In this document: positions 41,960 to 51,432 of the stretch, piece after piece
How positions within the stretch are numbered: the stretch's first letter is position 1
Layout: every line of letters begins with the position of its first letter
NCBI GenBank assembly: GCA_902790595.1
Contig: CADASL010000008.1
Span: 1 to 64,000, forward strand
Direction of reading: 5' to 3'
DNA length: 64,000 nucleotides
Source: an uncultured Bacteroidales bacterium
GTDB taxonomy: Bacteria; Bacteroidota; Bacteroidia; Bacteroidales; SZUA-534
The notes under the pieces: model-generated
What the model was told of the DNA's origin: nothing
Database searches by the model: none
What the model saw: only the letters and a program-made list of their open reading frames with translations
Program-made: the position numbers and the translations under genes

Positions 41960-42685
41960 TCACTCCCTCAACACAAAATTCTGTCCAAGATAAACACGAC
42001 GAACTTCCTCATCGTCAGCCAGTTCGCGTGCCGAGCCTTCCTTCATAATGCGGCCGTCGTAAAGCAGATAGGTGCGGTCGGTGATGCAGAGAGTCTCCTG
42101 CACGTTGTGGTCGGTGATGATGACACCAATGCCGCGGTCTTTCAGCTGACGCACAATGCGTTGGATATCCTCAACCGCAATCGGGTCAACGCCCGCAAAC
42201 GGCTCGTCGAGCAAGATGAAATTCGGGTCGATGGCCAGGGCGCGGGCAATCTCGGTGCGCCGCCGCTCGCCGCCCGACAGTTGGATTCCAAGGCTCTTGC
42301 GAATATGGTGCAGACTGAACTCGGTCAGCAGCGACTCAAGTTTTTCCTTCTGCTGCTCTTTTGTCAGGTCGGTCATCTCAAGAATCGACATTATGTTGTC
42401 TTCAACGCTCAGTTTGCGGAACACCGACGCTTCCTGCGCCAGATAGCCGATGCCGAGTTTCGCGCGCTTGTAGATGGGTTCTTTCGTCACGTTCAGGTCG
42501 TCGAGATAGATGTTGCCGCCGTTGGGCGTAATCAGTCCCACAATCATATAGAACGATGTGGTCTTGCCGGCGCCGTTCGGGCCCAGAAGCCCCACAATCT
42601 CGCCCTTTTCGGCTTGAAACGATACGTCTTTCACCACCGTGCGGCTGCCGTAGCGTTTCACTAAATGTTCTGCAATAAGTTTCAT
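41960..42685 (-). CDS. lptB: LPS export ABC transporter ATP-binding protein
   Basis: 241 residues from [13 protein letters not shown]; an upstream extension to 42763 has no family similarity. Walker [10 protein letters not shown] at 35-43, signature [17 protein letters not shown], Walker [14 protein letters not shown], and the switch histidine in [10 protein letters not shown]. LptB powers extraction of lipopolysaccharide from the inner membrane by LptFG. The other lpt genes are not in the window. Confidence 0.96.
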   Translation of the reverse strand: MKLIAEHLVKRYGSRTVVKDVSFQAEKGEIVGLLGPNGAGKTTSFYMIVGLITPNGGNIYLDDLNVTKEPIYKRAKLGIGYLAQEASVFRKLSVEDNIMSILEMTDLTKEQQKEKLESLLTEFSLHHIRKSLGIQLSGGERRRTEIARALAIDPNFILLDEPFAGVDPIAVEDIQRIVRQLKDRGIGVIITDHNVQETLCITDRTYLLYDGRIMKEGSARELADDEEVRRVYLGQNFVLRE

Positions 42686-42848
42686 CTTCGGAATAGTATT
42701 GGTGCAAAAATACGTTTCTTTTGGTTGTTGACAAACCTTATTTTCAACACCAACACATTCCATATTATTGTATTTTTACTATCGATTTCAAAAACAAAAA
42801 AAGGAATTGAAGAAAATCCTAATTGTTAAATTCTAAATCCTAACTAAA

Positions 42849-43076
42849 ATGCAACCTGCCGCACCCGACCGCCAACAGCTCATCGAGCTCGCCAACACCC
42901 GTATGCCATACGGCCGTTACGAAGGCCGACTTCTCATTGAACTGCCCGAGCCATACCTTGCTTGGTATGCGCAGAAGGGCTTCCCGCCGGGGAAAATCGG
43001 TGCTCAGCTGCAGCTGATGTACGAAGTGAAGGCGAACGGATTGGAAAAACTCATCTGGCCGTTGGTGAAACGGTAA
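42849..43076 (+). CDS. DUF3820 family protein
   Basis: 75 residues. ELANTRMPYGRYEGRLLIEL and PEPYLAWYAQKGFPPGKIG match the DUF3820 family, small proteins of unknown function found in many Gram-negative bacteria. AATCCTAA-type repeats (about 42814-42848) run up to the start codon. Confidence 0.85.
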   Translation: MQPAAPDRQQLIELANTRMPYGRYEGRLLIELPEPYLAWYAQKGFPPGKIGAQLQLMYEVKANGLEKLIWPLVKR

Positions 43077-43086
43077 TGCTGTGTTT

Positions 43087-44433
43087 TCAAAACAGATACC
43101 CCATTTTCACATAGAGGTTCGATTTTTTGCCCAAATCTTTCGGCCCGAACGGTGTGGCCCAATCGACTGAAAGGATAAGATTCTCATTCATAGCGAATTT
43201 CAGTCCGACGCCGCCTGACAAGTGCGGGCGATAGACACTGCTGCTGAAATCGAAGTAGTCGTCGGCATTGTCGCCGGTTGAGGCCACGGCAAGCCGCACC
43301 TTGCGCTCATCAACATCGGTGGGCTGGAGCACCATTCCGGCATCAACAAACGGATTTGTGGCAATATAGAAATGGTTTGAGCCGGCATCGAATTTGACCA
43401 AACGCAGGCGCATTTCAATATTGGCCAGCGCAAAACCGTCTGACACAATGCGGTTGCGTGTGATGCCGCGCAACGAACTCGAACCGCCAAGACTCTCGTA
43501 CAGCGCGCGTTTGAGTTGCAGCATATTGTGCTGGCTGGCCATATAGAACGGTGTTTTGCCGGCCACGGTGAGTTGTGCCGACAGTCGGTAGGCAAGCACC
43601 AGAGCCGGTGTGCCCAAGGCAATGTAATGCCTGAAATTGGCGTTCAGTTTCAGACTGTTGAATTGTTTCAGACTGCCAAAAGCGGCCGAGTAGGTGACAA
43701 AGGCATCGGCCCAAACGCCCGACGAAGGCGCGGCCGTAGCGTTGCGGCTGTCGAAGGTGACGCCGCCGTGAACATAGGGGAACGCGCCGGTTTCGGTCTC
43801 GCAGCTGTCGATGAGGCCCCATTGCAGATATTTGTCGAAAAGCACATCAATGTCGGGCAGTTTCTTGCTGTCGGACTGGCCGCGGTTCAGTTTGTCGAGG
43901 TTGACGCCTCCGGCGTTGAAAACGAGCACACCGGCGCCGGCGTTCCAATTGAATTTGCCGCTGATATTGCCCTGAACGTCAACAGCCGCGCGGAAGAGGT
44001 CGCGGTAGTGCTTGTAGAAGGCGCGCGAGCGGTAACTGCTGTTGCCGTCGTCGGTCCAGTCGGGGTTGACAACCGCCTGACGGCCGTTGAATCCGGAGAA
44101 GTCGCACATCTCGTCGGGCATATACGATATGTCGGCCGAAATCCGCAAGCCGGGCACAAGCGCGCGCGAATCGAGATTCAGCCTGAACAGTCCGCTCTTT
44201 TTGGTGGTTCGGTTCACCTCCAGGTAGATTGAGTGCAGATATTCGGGGTAGGTGCTGCCGTCGCCGTAAAAAAAGATGTTGGTCATAGCTCCGTATTGGA
44301 ATCCGAGGTCGGCGTCGTAAGCAACCGACGGAAGAACGCCAAACGACAATCCGGTTTTTGTATCGCCTTGAGCCGCAGTCGATTGCGCGGACAATGCGGT
44401 TGCCAGAATCAATGTTGCTGCAAGTTTTTTCAT
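43087..44433 (-). CDS. Outer-membrane beta-barrel protein (surface antigen/BamA-like)
   Basis: 448 residues from the ATG at 44433 (a GTG one codon earlier is possible). A signal peptide (ending AQSTAAQG) is followed by a barrel of alternating strands with the C-terminal NLILSVDWATPFGPKDLG and YVKMGYLF, ending in Phe as outer-membrane barrels do. It resembles the Omp85 surface-antigen group without POTRA domains. The ATG overlaps the stop of the DUF819 gene (TGATG), so the two are co-translated. Substrate unknown. Confidence 0.8.
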   Translation of the reverse strand: MKKLAATLILATALSAQSTAAQGDTKTGLSFGVLPSVAYDADLGFQYGAMTNIFFYGDGSTYPEYLHSIYLEVNRTTKKSGLFRLNLDSRALVPGLRISADISYMPDEMCDFSGFNGRQAVVNPDWTDDGNSSYRSRAFYKHYRDLFRAAVDVQGNISGKFNWNAGAGVLVFNAGGVNLDKLNRGQSDSKKLPDIDVLFDKYLQWGLIDSCETETGAFPYVHGGVTFDSRNATAAPSSGVWADAFVTYSAAFGSLKQFNSLKLNANFRHYIALGTPALVLAYRLSAQLTVAGKTPFYMASQHNMLQLKRALYESLGGSSSLRGITRNRIVSDGFALANIEMRLRLVKFDAGSNHFYIATNPFVDAGMVLQPTDVDERKVRLAVASTGDNADDYFDFSSSVYRPHLSGGVGLKFAMNENLILSVDWATPFGPKDLGKKSNLYVKMGYLF

Positions 44434-45599
44434 CACATTAGTGTTTTAAGCAGATAGGCCATTCCGATGCCCATATAGGTGCCCAGCGCGTATCCCGCAA
44501 GGCCGATGATGATGCCGCTGATGAGCACCTTGCGGTTGCCCATTGCGCCCACAACCGGCGGAATGAACGGCGGCGAGCACAACATTCCGATGTTTGCCAC
44601 AGTGAAAAGGTCGCCGCTGATGCGGAAAATGCGGCAGAGGAGCAGATGGAGCGTAATGGCGATGGTCATAATGGTCAGGATGAAGCACATAAGCGTGAGC
44701 GCCGATGAGTTGAGGCAGCTGACATCGAATTTTGAGGCCACCACAACGCTGAACATCAGAATGAAAACCATTCCCAGCTCGAATGTCTTGGGCAGGTTGC
44801 GGATTTTCTCGGAGAACGATGCGGCTATGGCCAATGTGGTGATTACCAGAATTATAATCAGCTCGCTCAGAACGCCAGTCAGAAGCAGCGACACGCCGGC
44901 GGCAATGGCCAGAAACACTATCGCGAGCAGCAGACCGAGCATTGTGCGGCCAAAGGTTCCGCGCGCAAAGAAATGCCGGTATTCTTCAACGCCGCCATCG
45001 CCGGCATCGGCGAAAGCCACATTGGCCGACTGCTCGTCGGCAAAGGGCAGCAGGCGGCGGAAGAGCTTGTATCCGCCAGCCACAATGAACATCAGGAACG
45101 GGAAGGTTACAAGCATCTCGAAGGCATAGACAAGCAGAATCACCGTTTCATCGACACGGAGCGCCGAGCCGAGGGCGAAAAAGTTGAGGGTGCCGCCGGT
45201 GTAGATTCCCATCATCAGGCCAGAGATGCGGTCGATGCCGCTGATGCCCAAGTTGCGGAACGCCACAAAAGCCACGGCCACGGCCACGGTTATCGACACC
45301 AGTCCGCCAATCAGCGCCAGCACCGTTTTGGGCAGCGAGCGCGTCCAGAGCTTGAAGTTGCAGCTGAAAAGCATCAGCGGAATGGCTATCGGCACCGAAA
45401 TGTCCATAATGGTGTTCTGCGCCGACTCAAGCATCGGCACATTGCCCATTTTCACAATGCCGGTGAGGGCCAGAACAAGCCCCACGGCGTAAGCAATTAT
45501 CACGGTTCCGGCCTTGCGGACAAAAGCGCTGCGTTCGTAGGCTACGGCAATGAGCACGGGCGCGCTTATGTAGATTGCGATGATGACTAAAGTAGTTGC
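44433..45599 (-). CDS. DUF819 family membrane permease-like protein
   Basis: 388 residues from MATTLVIIAIYISAP; the reading to 45653 adds an unlikely N-terminus. About eleven hydrophobic segments and motifs such as SVPIAIPLMLFSCNFKLWTR, MMGIYTGGTLNFFALGSAL and SPPFIPPVVGAMGNRKVLI mark the DUF819 family, relatives of sodium-coupled and sodium-dependent transporters. The coupling (TGATG) to a barrel protein suggests a two-membrane unit, but this is inference. Confidence 0.88.
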   Translation of the reverse strand, partial: ATTLVIIAIYISAPVLIAVAYERSAFVRKAGTVIIAYAVGLVLALTGIVKMGNVPMLESAQNTIMDISVPIAIPLMLFSCNFKLWTRSLPKTVLALIGGLVSITVAVAVAFVAFRNLGISGIDRISGLMMGIYTGGTLNFFALGSALRVDETVILLVYAFEMLVTFPFLMFIVAGGYKLFRRLLPFADEQSANVAFADAGDGGVEEYRHFFARGTFGRTMLGLLLAIVFLAIAAGVSLLLTGVLSELIIILVITTLAIAASFSEKIRNLPKTFELGMVFILMFSVVVASKFDVSCLNSSALTLMCFILTIMTIAITLHLLLCRIFRISGDLFTVANIGMLCSPPFIPPVVGAMGNRKVLISGIIIGLAGYALGTYMGIGMAYLLKTLM

Positions 45600-45664
45600 C
45601 ATAATGGGCGCAAATATAATGATGGTTTGGTTAATCGGCGAAACTTCCCTCATTCAATCCTTCA

Positions 45665-45682
45665 TCCCGATAGCTATCGGGA
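45665..45682. repeat. Perfect 18-bp palindrome, copy 2
   Basis: Identical to 27242-27259 (TCCCGATAGCTATCGGGA). It is embedded among CAATCCTTC-type repeats (45650-45715) ahead of ddh. Confidence 0.8.
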
Positions 45683-45792
45683 CATCAATCCATCACGCCT
45701 TCAATCCTTCCCGCCTTCGTCTAAAATCAGTTAATCACGTATGCCGCCGCGCCCAACTTCTTCTTTTCTTTGTGCCATAAAAATTTAGAGAT

Positions 45793-46692
45793 ATGAAAAA
45801 GATTAGAGTTGCGATTGTGGGCTATGGAAATATAGGCCATTACGCTTTGGAAGCGCTTCTTGCTTCACCTGATATGGAACTGGCTGGCGTTGTGCGCCGC
45901 AACGGTGCCGCCGACAAACCGGCCGAACTTGCTAATTACGAAGTTGTTAAATCGATTAAGGAGCTGAAGGACGTTGACGTGGCGATTCTGGCCACTCCAA
46001 CCCGCAGCGTTGAGGAGCACGCAAAAGAGTGCCTGGCGCTGGGTATCAACACTGTCGATAGCTTCGATATTCATACACAGATAGTTGAGCTTCGCCGCTC
46101 GCTCGATGCCGCCGCAAAGGCCGGCAACGCCGTTTCAATCATCTCGGCCGGATGGGACCCGGGGTCGGACTCGATTGTCCGCACTCTGATGCAGAGCCTT
46201 GCCCCCAAAGGCCTGACCTGGACCAACTTCGGCCCGGGAATGAGTATGGGCCACTCGGTGGTTGCCCGCTCGAAGAAAGGTGTGAAAAACGCCCTCTCGA
46301 TGACAATGCCGCAGGGCGCAGGCATCCACAGCCGTCTGGTTTACGTTGAGCTTGAGGAGGGTTTCACCGCACAGCAGGTTTACGACGAGCTGAAAGCCGA
46401 CGACTATTTCGCACACGACGAGCTGCACGTGATTCCGGTTGCCAGCGTTGACGAGTGCCGCGATATGGGCCACGGCGTTCTGCTTGAGCGCAAGGGCGTT
46501 TCGGGCAAGACTCAGAACCAGCTCTTCGAGTTCAAAATGAAGATTAACAACCCCGCACTTACAGGCCAGGTGCTTGTGAACGCCGCCCGCGCAGCAATGA
46601 AGCAGAAAGCAGGCTGCTACACAATGGTTGAGATTCCGGTCATCGACTTCCTGCCCGGCGACCGCGAGGAATTGATTTCGCATCTGGTTTAA
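45793..46692 (+). CDS. ddh: meso-Diaminopimelate dehydrogenase
   Basis: 299 residues. An N-terminal Rossmann fold (VAIVGYGNIGHYALEAL) and substrate-side motifs ILATPTRSVEEHA, SIISAGWDPGSDSIVRTL, GPGMSMGHSV and QGAGIHSRLVYVE define the NADP-dependent enzyme that makes meso-DAP from tetrahydrodipicolinate in one step, for peptidoglycan and lysine. Full length. A clear terminator follows at 46721, so it is likely a single-gene transcript. Confidence 0.96.
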   Translation: MKKIRVAIVGYGNIGHYALEALLASPDMELAGVVRRNGAADKPAELANYEVVKSIKELKDVDVAILATPTRSVEEHAKECLALGINTVDSFDIHTQIVELRRSLDAAAKAGNAVSIISAGWDPGSDSIVRTLMQSLAPKGLTWTNFGPGMSMGHSVVARSKKGVKNALSMTMPQGAGIHSRLVYVELEEGFTAQQVYDELKADDYFAHDELHVIPVASVDECRDMGHGVLLERKGVSGKTQNQLFEFKMKINNPALTGQVLVNAARAAMKQKAGCYTMVEIPVIDFLPGDREELISHLV

Positions 46693-46720
46693 ATCAGTAT
46701 AAATTAGATTGTTGTATTAA

Positions 46721-46752
46721 AACGCCGGTGCTTGGGCACTGGCGTTTTTTTT
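46721..46752 (+). terminator. Terminator of ddh
   Basis: AACGCCGGTGC (46721-46731) and GCACTGGCGTT (46736-46746) form an 11-pair stem with one weak pair around a four-base loop, followed by T residues. Confidence 0.9.
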
Positions 46753-46863
46753 GTTTTTGCGGCCATTCGGAAGCATTCGCCCGTCGCATCAGTAATTATT
46801 TTGGCGCAAAGGGTTGCAAGTCGCTAAAAAACACTACATTTCGGCCGTTAAGCGATTGACATT

Positions 46864-49200
46864 ATGAATCTGAAAATTTTTATTGCGATGGCTACGGCCA
46901 TAGTGCTGTCGGCAGGCACGTTGTCTGCCCAGGAGAATGTGAGCGGCGTTGTGAAAGACCGTAACGGCGAGCCGCTCATTGGTGCGAACGTGGTTGTAAA
47001 AGGAACCACATTGTTCACCATCACAGGAATCAACGGCGAGTTCAACATCAAGGCTGCCGACGATGCGGTGCTGGTTATAACTTTCGATGGCTATCAGCCT
47101 ATGGAAGTGGCGGTTGCCGATTTGCCAACGGCCAATCTGCAGCTCAAGCCCGAAAGCTTGAACGGCCTCGAAACCTTCTACGGCAACGACAACTATTACG
47201 CGCTCACCACCGCCAACACGCTGATTAAGGTTGACGACGTTGAAACCGGACTTGAGACCGATATTTACCAGTTCCTGCTGGGGCGCGTGCCTGGGCTTGA
47301 GGTTGTCGATGGCCAGTATCGTCTGCGCGGAGGCAATTCGCTCACCGGTTGGGAAGACGCCTCACCGCTCTTTGTTGTCGACGGCGTTTATGAATTGTGC
47401 ACGGATATGATTATCGGGGCGCTCAATCCGGCTGATGTTGAGTCGATTCGCGTGCTGAAAGACGCTGCGGCCACGGCGCAATACGGAATGGCGGCCAAAG
47501 GCGGCGCCATTGTGATTAAAACCCGCCGTCCGACCGACAAGGCGCTGGCCGTGACTTACGACGGCAACGCATCGTACAACACACCATCGGGCGACGACAG
47601 CAAGTGGGAGCCGTACAATCAGCTTTATACCAACAAGCTCAGCACCAAGCACAATCTGGCGGTTTCGGGTGTGACGGAAGACAGGATGCCCTATCGCATC
47701 TCTTTGGGTTATAATTCTGAAAACAACATTATTGATGATTATAAATCAGACCGTTACTCGGCAAGTTTCTGGCTTGGGCCGCGTCTGTTCGACAAGCATC
47801 TCAGCATCGATGCCAACGGAGCTTTCCGCTCAATCAATGAGGATTTTGATTCGGAAGATTTTGGCGACCAATGGATTTCCGGCACGGTCAGCGTCGATTA
47901 CGCGGTTCATTCGTTCGAGACTCTGCATCTGAATGTCAAGGGCAATGCCATAACCAATTTCGACGGATGCAGAACCGTGATGGCGGATGGCGGCATCAGC
48001 CTGCAGCATCAGTTCAGCGACCGCCACTATCTTGAGCTCCGCGCCGGTGCGGCGTTGTGCAACAGCGAGCCAGGTGACAAAAACGAGGTGGCGGTTGACT
48101 ACAAATCGGTTTACGGACAGTTCAATATGGCCGTCAGCCGTTTCTTTATGAATGCCCACGCGCGTTATAATGCCTTTTCGGTCGGCGAGGAGGATTTTGG
48201 GAAAATGTCGATGGCGGCATCGTTCGGCGTGAAGCCCGCAAATGTTCTGATGCTGCGTGCAGGATTGGGATTCCTGGGCTTGTCGATAGGCGATACACCC
48301 GCCGGTATCAGCAAACTCTCAACATTCACAGCCAATTTCGGTGTCGATGCCGGCACATCAAAAAGCCGCATAAACGGTTCGGCCGATTTCTTCTTCCACG
48401 GCAATCGCGAATCGCCGATAGGTTTGTATGGTGCTAATGACGATGCAGTTCTCAACAACATTGGCGTCGAGTTCAGAATTGATGCTAAAATTATTGACGG
48501 AGAGAATGTTAAACTGCGCATTGGCGGCACATTGTCGTGCGCAGTCGGTATTGATTTTGAGAATGATGGCAACAATTCAGGCAACGATGATACGAGAGTG
48601 GATATCTCAATCGGCGGGTACACCATTTATGAAGAGGAATCAGGTAATATTGTGAGGGTCAGACCGTACGCCTATGGCATTTACGACCAGGTTTATGACC
48701 AGGATGGCAGAAGCATTCCCGGAATGTTTGTTGACTACGACGGCAACGGCGAACTAAGCTTGGGCGACCGCATATCGTCGAAACGCAGTCCGGTGCCGTC
48801 GGTTATCGGCGGGTTCAACACATATCTGGAGGTTAAGGGCGTTTATCTGCAGGCCAACGCCCACGCCAGCCTCGACCGCCACAATGTCACATTTAACCAA
48901 AACAACACAGAGGAGTTTGTTGTGCGGAATTTCGATGATTGGATGTTTAAAAATGGCATCACATCCGACAACATCCGCAACTCATCATTCCTGCGCATCG
49001 ACAACGTTGTGCTGGGCTACAAGTTCAAAAACCTCTGGAAGCTGTCGGGGCGGGCGTATGCTGCGGTGCAGAATCCCTATGTCTATACAAAATATGATGG
49101 CTGTGAACCGGAAATCTTCTACGGCTACGACGACGTATTCTTCCGCCGGCCCACAACATTCACATTTGGCTTGAAACTGAATATCAACATAAAAGACTGA
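46864..49200 (+). CDS. SusC/RagA-like TonB-linked outer-membrane protein (short form)
   Basis: 778 residues, shorter than the usual 950-1,050. Signal peptide (ending GTLSAQ); carboxypeptidase-like domain (VSGVVKDRNGEPLIGANVVV, about 28-105); plug with YQFLLGRVPGLEVVDG, RLRGGNSLTG, PLFVVDGVYE and IRVLKDAAATAQYGM; then a barrel ending FTFGLKLNINIKD. SusC proteins import glycans or other polymers with a SusD lipoprotein. The next gene, 5 bp away, is a lipoprotein that is not SusD-like. A possible TACATTTC promoter box lies about 30 bp upstream. Confidence 0.88.
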   Translation: MNLKIFIAMATAIVLSAGTLSAQENVSGVVKDRNGEPLIGANVVVKGTTLFTITGINGEFNIKAADDAVLVITFDGYQPMEVAVADLPTANLQLKPESLNGLETFYGNDNYYALTTANTLIKVDDVETGLETDIYQFLLGRVPGLEVVDGQYRLRGGNSLTGWEDASPLFVVDGVYELCTDMIIGALNPADVESIRVLKDAAATAQYGMAAKGGAIVIKTRRPTDKALAVTYDGNASYNTPSGDDSKWEPYNQLYTNKLSTKHNLAVSGVTEDRMPYRISLGYNSENNIIDDYKSDRYSASFWLGPRLFDKHLSIDANGAFRSINEDFDSEDFGDQWISGTVSVDYAVHSFETLHLNVKGNAITNFDGCRTVMADGGISLQHQFSDRHYLELRAGAALCNSEPGDKNEVAVDYKSVYGQFNMAVSRFFMNAHARYNAFSVGEEDFGKMSMAASFGVKPANVLMLRAGLGFLGLSIGDTPAGISKLSTFTANFGVDAGTSKSRINGSADFFFHGNRESPIGLYGANDDAVLNNIGVEFRIDAKIIDGENVKLRIGGTLSCAVGIDFENDGNNSGNDDTRVDISIGGYTIYEEESGNIVRVRPYAYGIYDQVYDQDGRSIPGMFVDYDGNGELSLGDRISSKRSPVPSVIGGFNTYLEVKGVYLQANAHASLDRHNVTFNQNNTEEFVVRNFDDWMFKNGITSDNIRNSSFLRIDNVVLGYKFKNLWKLSGRAYAAVQNPYVYTKYDGCEPEIFYGYDDVFFRRPTTFTFGLKLNINIKD

Positions 49201-49205
49201 ACATT

Positions 49206-51224
49206 ATGAGGAGTTTAAAACATATAATAGGGTTGGCGCTGGTGGCGCTTGCTTTTTCCGCCTGCGAAGATGGGGCGGCGACCGACAAGGCGCAATTGGA
49301 CGTTTTTGATAATAATGGCTCGGTTTACGTTTATCAGAACGCCGGCAATTTTGAGATTCATTGGGAGGATATGCGGCTTCGGACAACCGACGGCACTCCG
49401 GTTGTGACGTTTGGCGACAAGCTCTCTTACAATGTGTGCGTCGGCTTTGATGACCATTCCGGTTATCCTGTGGATTTCAAGGTGATAAAGAATGTTGTTG
49501 GAACAAGCACGACGGTTAGTGTTAGTGAGGTTGTCGCTCTGCTGGGGCAGGAGGTGCTTGATAGACAAATACTGTTCGGAGTCTTTCTTGTCGATGAGAA
49601 CGGTAGGTATTTCTTCTCATCAAAAACCACAGTGGAAAGGATTGACGTCGAAGCTGTCAACAATATTCAAACCGGATTTAAAACAACCAACAACTGGTTT
49701 GCCGAAGGGTATAGTGCTTATCCGGTTGTGCAAAGCGGTATGGCGAAAATTGGTGTTGGCCAAAGCTCAGAGCCCTTCGATGCGCAATTTTGCAACATTT
49801 TCCAAAATCTGTCACAGAATCAGAAAGAGGGGGCAAGTTTCCAACTCACGTTTGATGTGATGTGGGTCGGCCCCGATAGCAAAAGCACGAAATCAATCTC
49901 GATAGTGACGGGAAAGAATGCTGATTATCAAGGGGGACTTCACGATTATTATCAATGGAATAGCGATAATACCGAGTTGTTGGCGCCCGATGGCAGCATT
50001 TATACCAGAGAGGATTACCAGCTGCCGAACCGGCAGTTCACAACAGTCACTTTCGGCGGCATTATCGGAGAGGCGGGCAGCAAATATATAGGCATCCAAA
50101 TCAATCTTGGTGAAACCGAGGAAGTTGCAGAATTTTATGACGAGGATTTTGTCGAAAACACATTCTATTTCAAGAATATGCGGGTGCTGATTGATGGCGT
50201 TGCCGTGTCGGAAAGCTTTATGGAACGCACAAAAGGTGATTTTTATGTAGGTGTGGAGCCAAGTGATGGCGGGCAGGTTCTGGGCGCCGGTTACTATATG
50301 GCGGGCGAAAAAGTTCAACTGACGGCCATCCCCGACAGAAATACAATTTTTAGCGGCTGGAGTGACGGCAACATTGACAATCCGCGCACGATTTGGGTAA
50401 AAGGAAACACTCAAGTGAAGGCAATTTTCGATACGGAAGACATTATGTATAAAGTGGATGCTGGCCCCATTCCCGTTGCCTGCGGATTTGTCGAAGGTGC
50501 CGGTGTTTTCGCATACGGCGAAACCATCACATTAACCGCCACACCTTATAACGGTTGCGCGTTTATCGGTTGGAGCGATGGCAACACCGAAAACCCACGC
50601 AAGCTGTATGTGGATAGCGATATTTATTTGGAGGCCAATTTCGTATGGACTACGGCTCAGAAGAATTTCAAAGGCATTTTTAATGATTGGTTTTTAGGTG
50701 GTTCTAATAATATTGTGGTATTCGAAGAAGATGGCGAAATGGTTATCAGAGTTGAAGGCAAGGGTGAAGTCTGGGATGACAATCTTGAAGTGGTTTTTCG
50801 ATGGCTTGAAAATCAAACAGTAGGAAATGAGTTCCGGATGGACTTCGATATAATGTGGGAGGGTGACAAAGAGACCGCAGGTTTCCGTATTTGCTCCGGC
50901 GTTGACAACTATATTCCTGATATTCCGCAAAATGACGAAACATTTGTTCCTCTATCGTCAGACGAGGTTTGGAATCCGGAATATAATACCGAACTAATCT
51001 TTGAAGATTTCAACGACGAAATGGGAATGGCATTCACTGTTGGCTCCGAATGGCAGCACATTGAGTGGGGCGGAACAATAGGCGAGAGGGGCGAAAAATA
51101 TATCGGCATCGAAATCAATCTTGCCGGATATGTTAATGACGATGACCAAAATGTGCTAAACGGCGCGGGAACATTCCGCATAAAAAATATGAGAGTCCTG
51201 ATTGACGGAGAACAGGTTTGGTAA
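49206..51224 (+). CDS. Surface lipoprotein with InlB-type repeats, partner of the SusC-like protein
   Basis: 672 residues. Lipoprotein signal ending AFSAC (Cys20). Two tandem bacterial-repeat (InlB B-type) domains at about 345-405 (SPDGGQVLGAGYYMAGEKVQ-like) and 415-475, both with FxGWSDGNxxNPR. They are flanked by two related beta-sandwich segments: about 155-340 and 480-672, sharing FxxDIMW, GGxIGExGxKYIGIxINL and FxxKNMRVLIDGxxV. The protein thus looks duplicated. It takes the SusD position and may recruit ligand for the SusC-like barrel; there is no SusD TPR fold to be seen. Confidence 0.85.
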   Translation: MRSLKHIIGLALVALAFSACEDGAATDKAQLDVFDNNGSVYVYQNAGNFEIHWEDMRLRTTDGTPVVTFGDKLSYNVCVGFDDHSGYPVDFKVIKNVVGTSTTVSVSEVVALLGQEVLDRQILFGVFLVDENGRYFFSSKTTVERIDVEAVNNIQTGFKTTNNWFAEGYSAYPVVQSGMAKIGVGQSSEPFDAQFCNIFQNLSQNQKEGASFQLTFDVMWVGPDSKSTKSISIVTGKNADYQGGLHDYYQWNSDNTELLAPDGSIYTREDYQLPNRQFTTVTFGGIIGEAGSKYIGIQINLGETEEVAEFYDEDFVENTFYFKNMRVLIDGVAVSESFMERTKGDFYVGVEPSDGGQVLGAGYYMAGEKVQLTAIPDRNTIFSGWSDGNIDNPRTIWVKGNTQVKAIFDTEDIMYKVDAGPIPVACGFVEGAGVFAYGETITLTATPYNGCAFIGWSDGNTENPRKLYVDSDIYLEANFVWTTAQKNFKGIFNDWFLGGSNNIVVFEEDGEMVIRVEGKGEVWDDNLEVVFRWLENQTVGNEFRMDFDIMWEGDKETAGFRICSGVDNYIPDIPQNDETFVPLSSDEVWNPEYNTELIFEDFNDEMGMAFTVGSEWQHIEWGGTIGERGEKYIGIEINLAGYVNDDDQNVLNGAGTFRIKNMRVLIDGEQVW

Positions 51225-51242
51225 AAAATAAGAATTGAACAG

Positions 51243-51285
51243 ATGCCGCAGGCAATCCATTGAATGGCGCTTGCGGCATTTTTTT
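51243..51285 (+). terminator. Terminator after the lipoprotein gene
   Basis: ATGCCGCAGGC (51243-51253) and GCTTGCGGCAT (51269-51279) form an 11-pair stem with one mismatch, followed by T to about 51285. Confidence 0.85.
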
Positions 51286-51344
51286 GTGTTTGCGGTTCCC
51301 TGTTTTCGTTTCAAGTCTGTGTTTTCAGTTTGCGTTTGCGTTTT

Positions 51345-51410
51345 AAGTTATCGTTATTTGTTATCGTCATCGTTTTTCGTTATCGTTTTTCGTTTCCCTT
51401 ATTACCTTTG
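51345..51410 (+). promoter_or_regulatory. Pyrimidine-rich GTTATCGTT repeats and aspS -7 box
   Basis: GTTATCGTT-type units repeat between about 51345 and 51395, giving a strong T/C bias. TACCTTTG at 51403-51410 fits the -7 box and lies 23 bp before the aspS start. No TTG -33 box is visible. Confidence 0.45.
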
Positions 51411-51432
51411 CCACCGCAAAAAATATACTATT

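Noticed and set aside
49206..51224. Lipoprotein next to the SusC-like gene considered as SusD
   Set aside because: No TPR-type SusD motifs; instead two InlB-type repeats and beta-sandwich segments.
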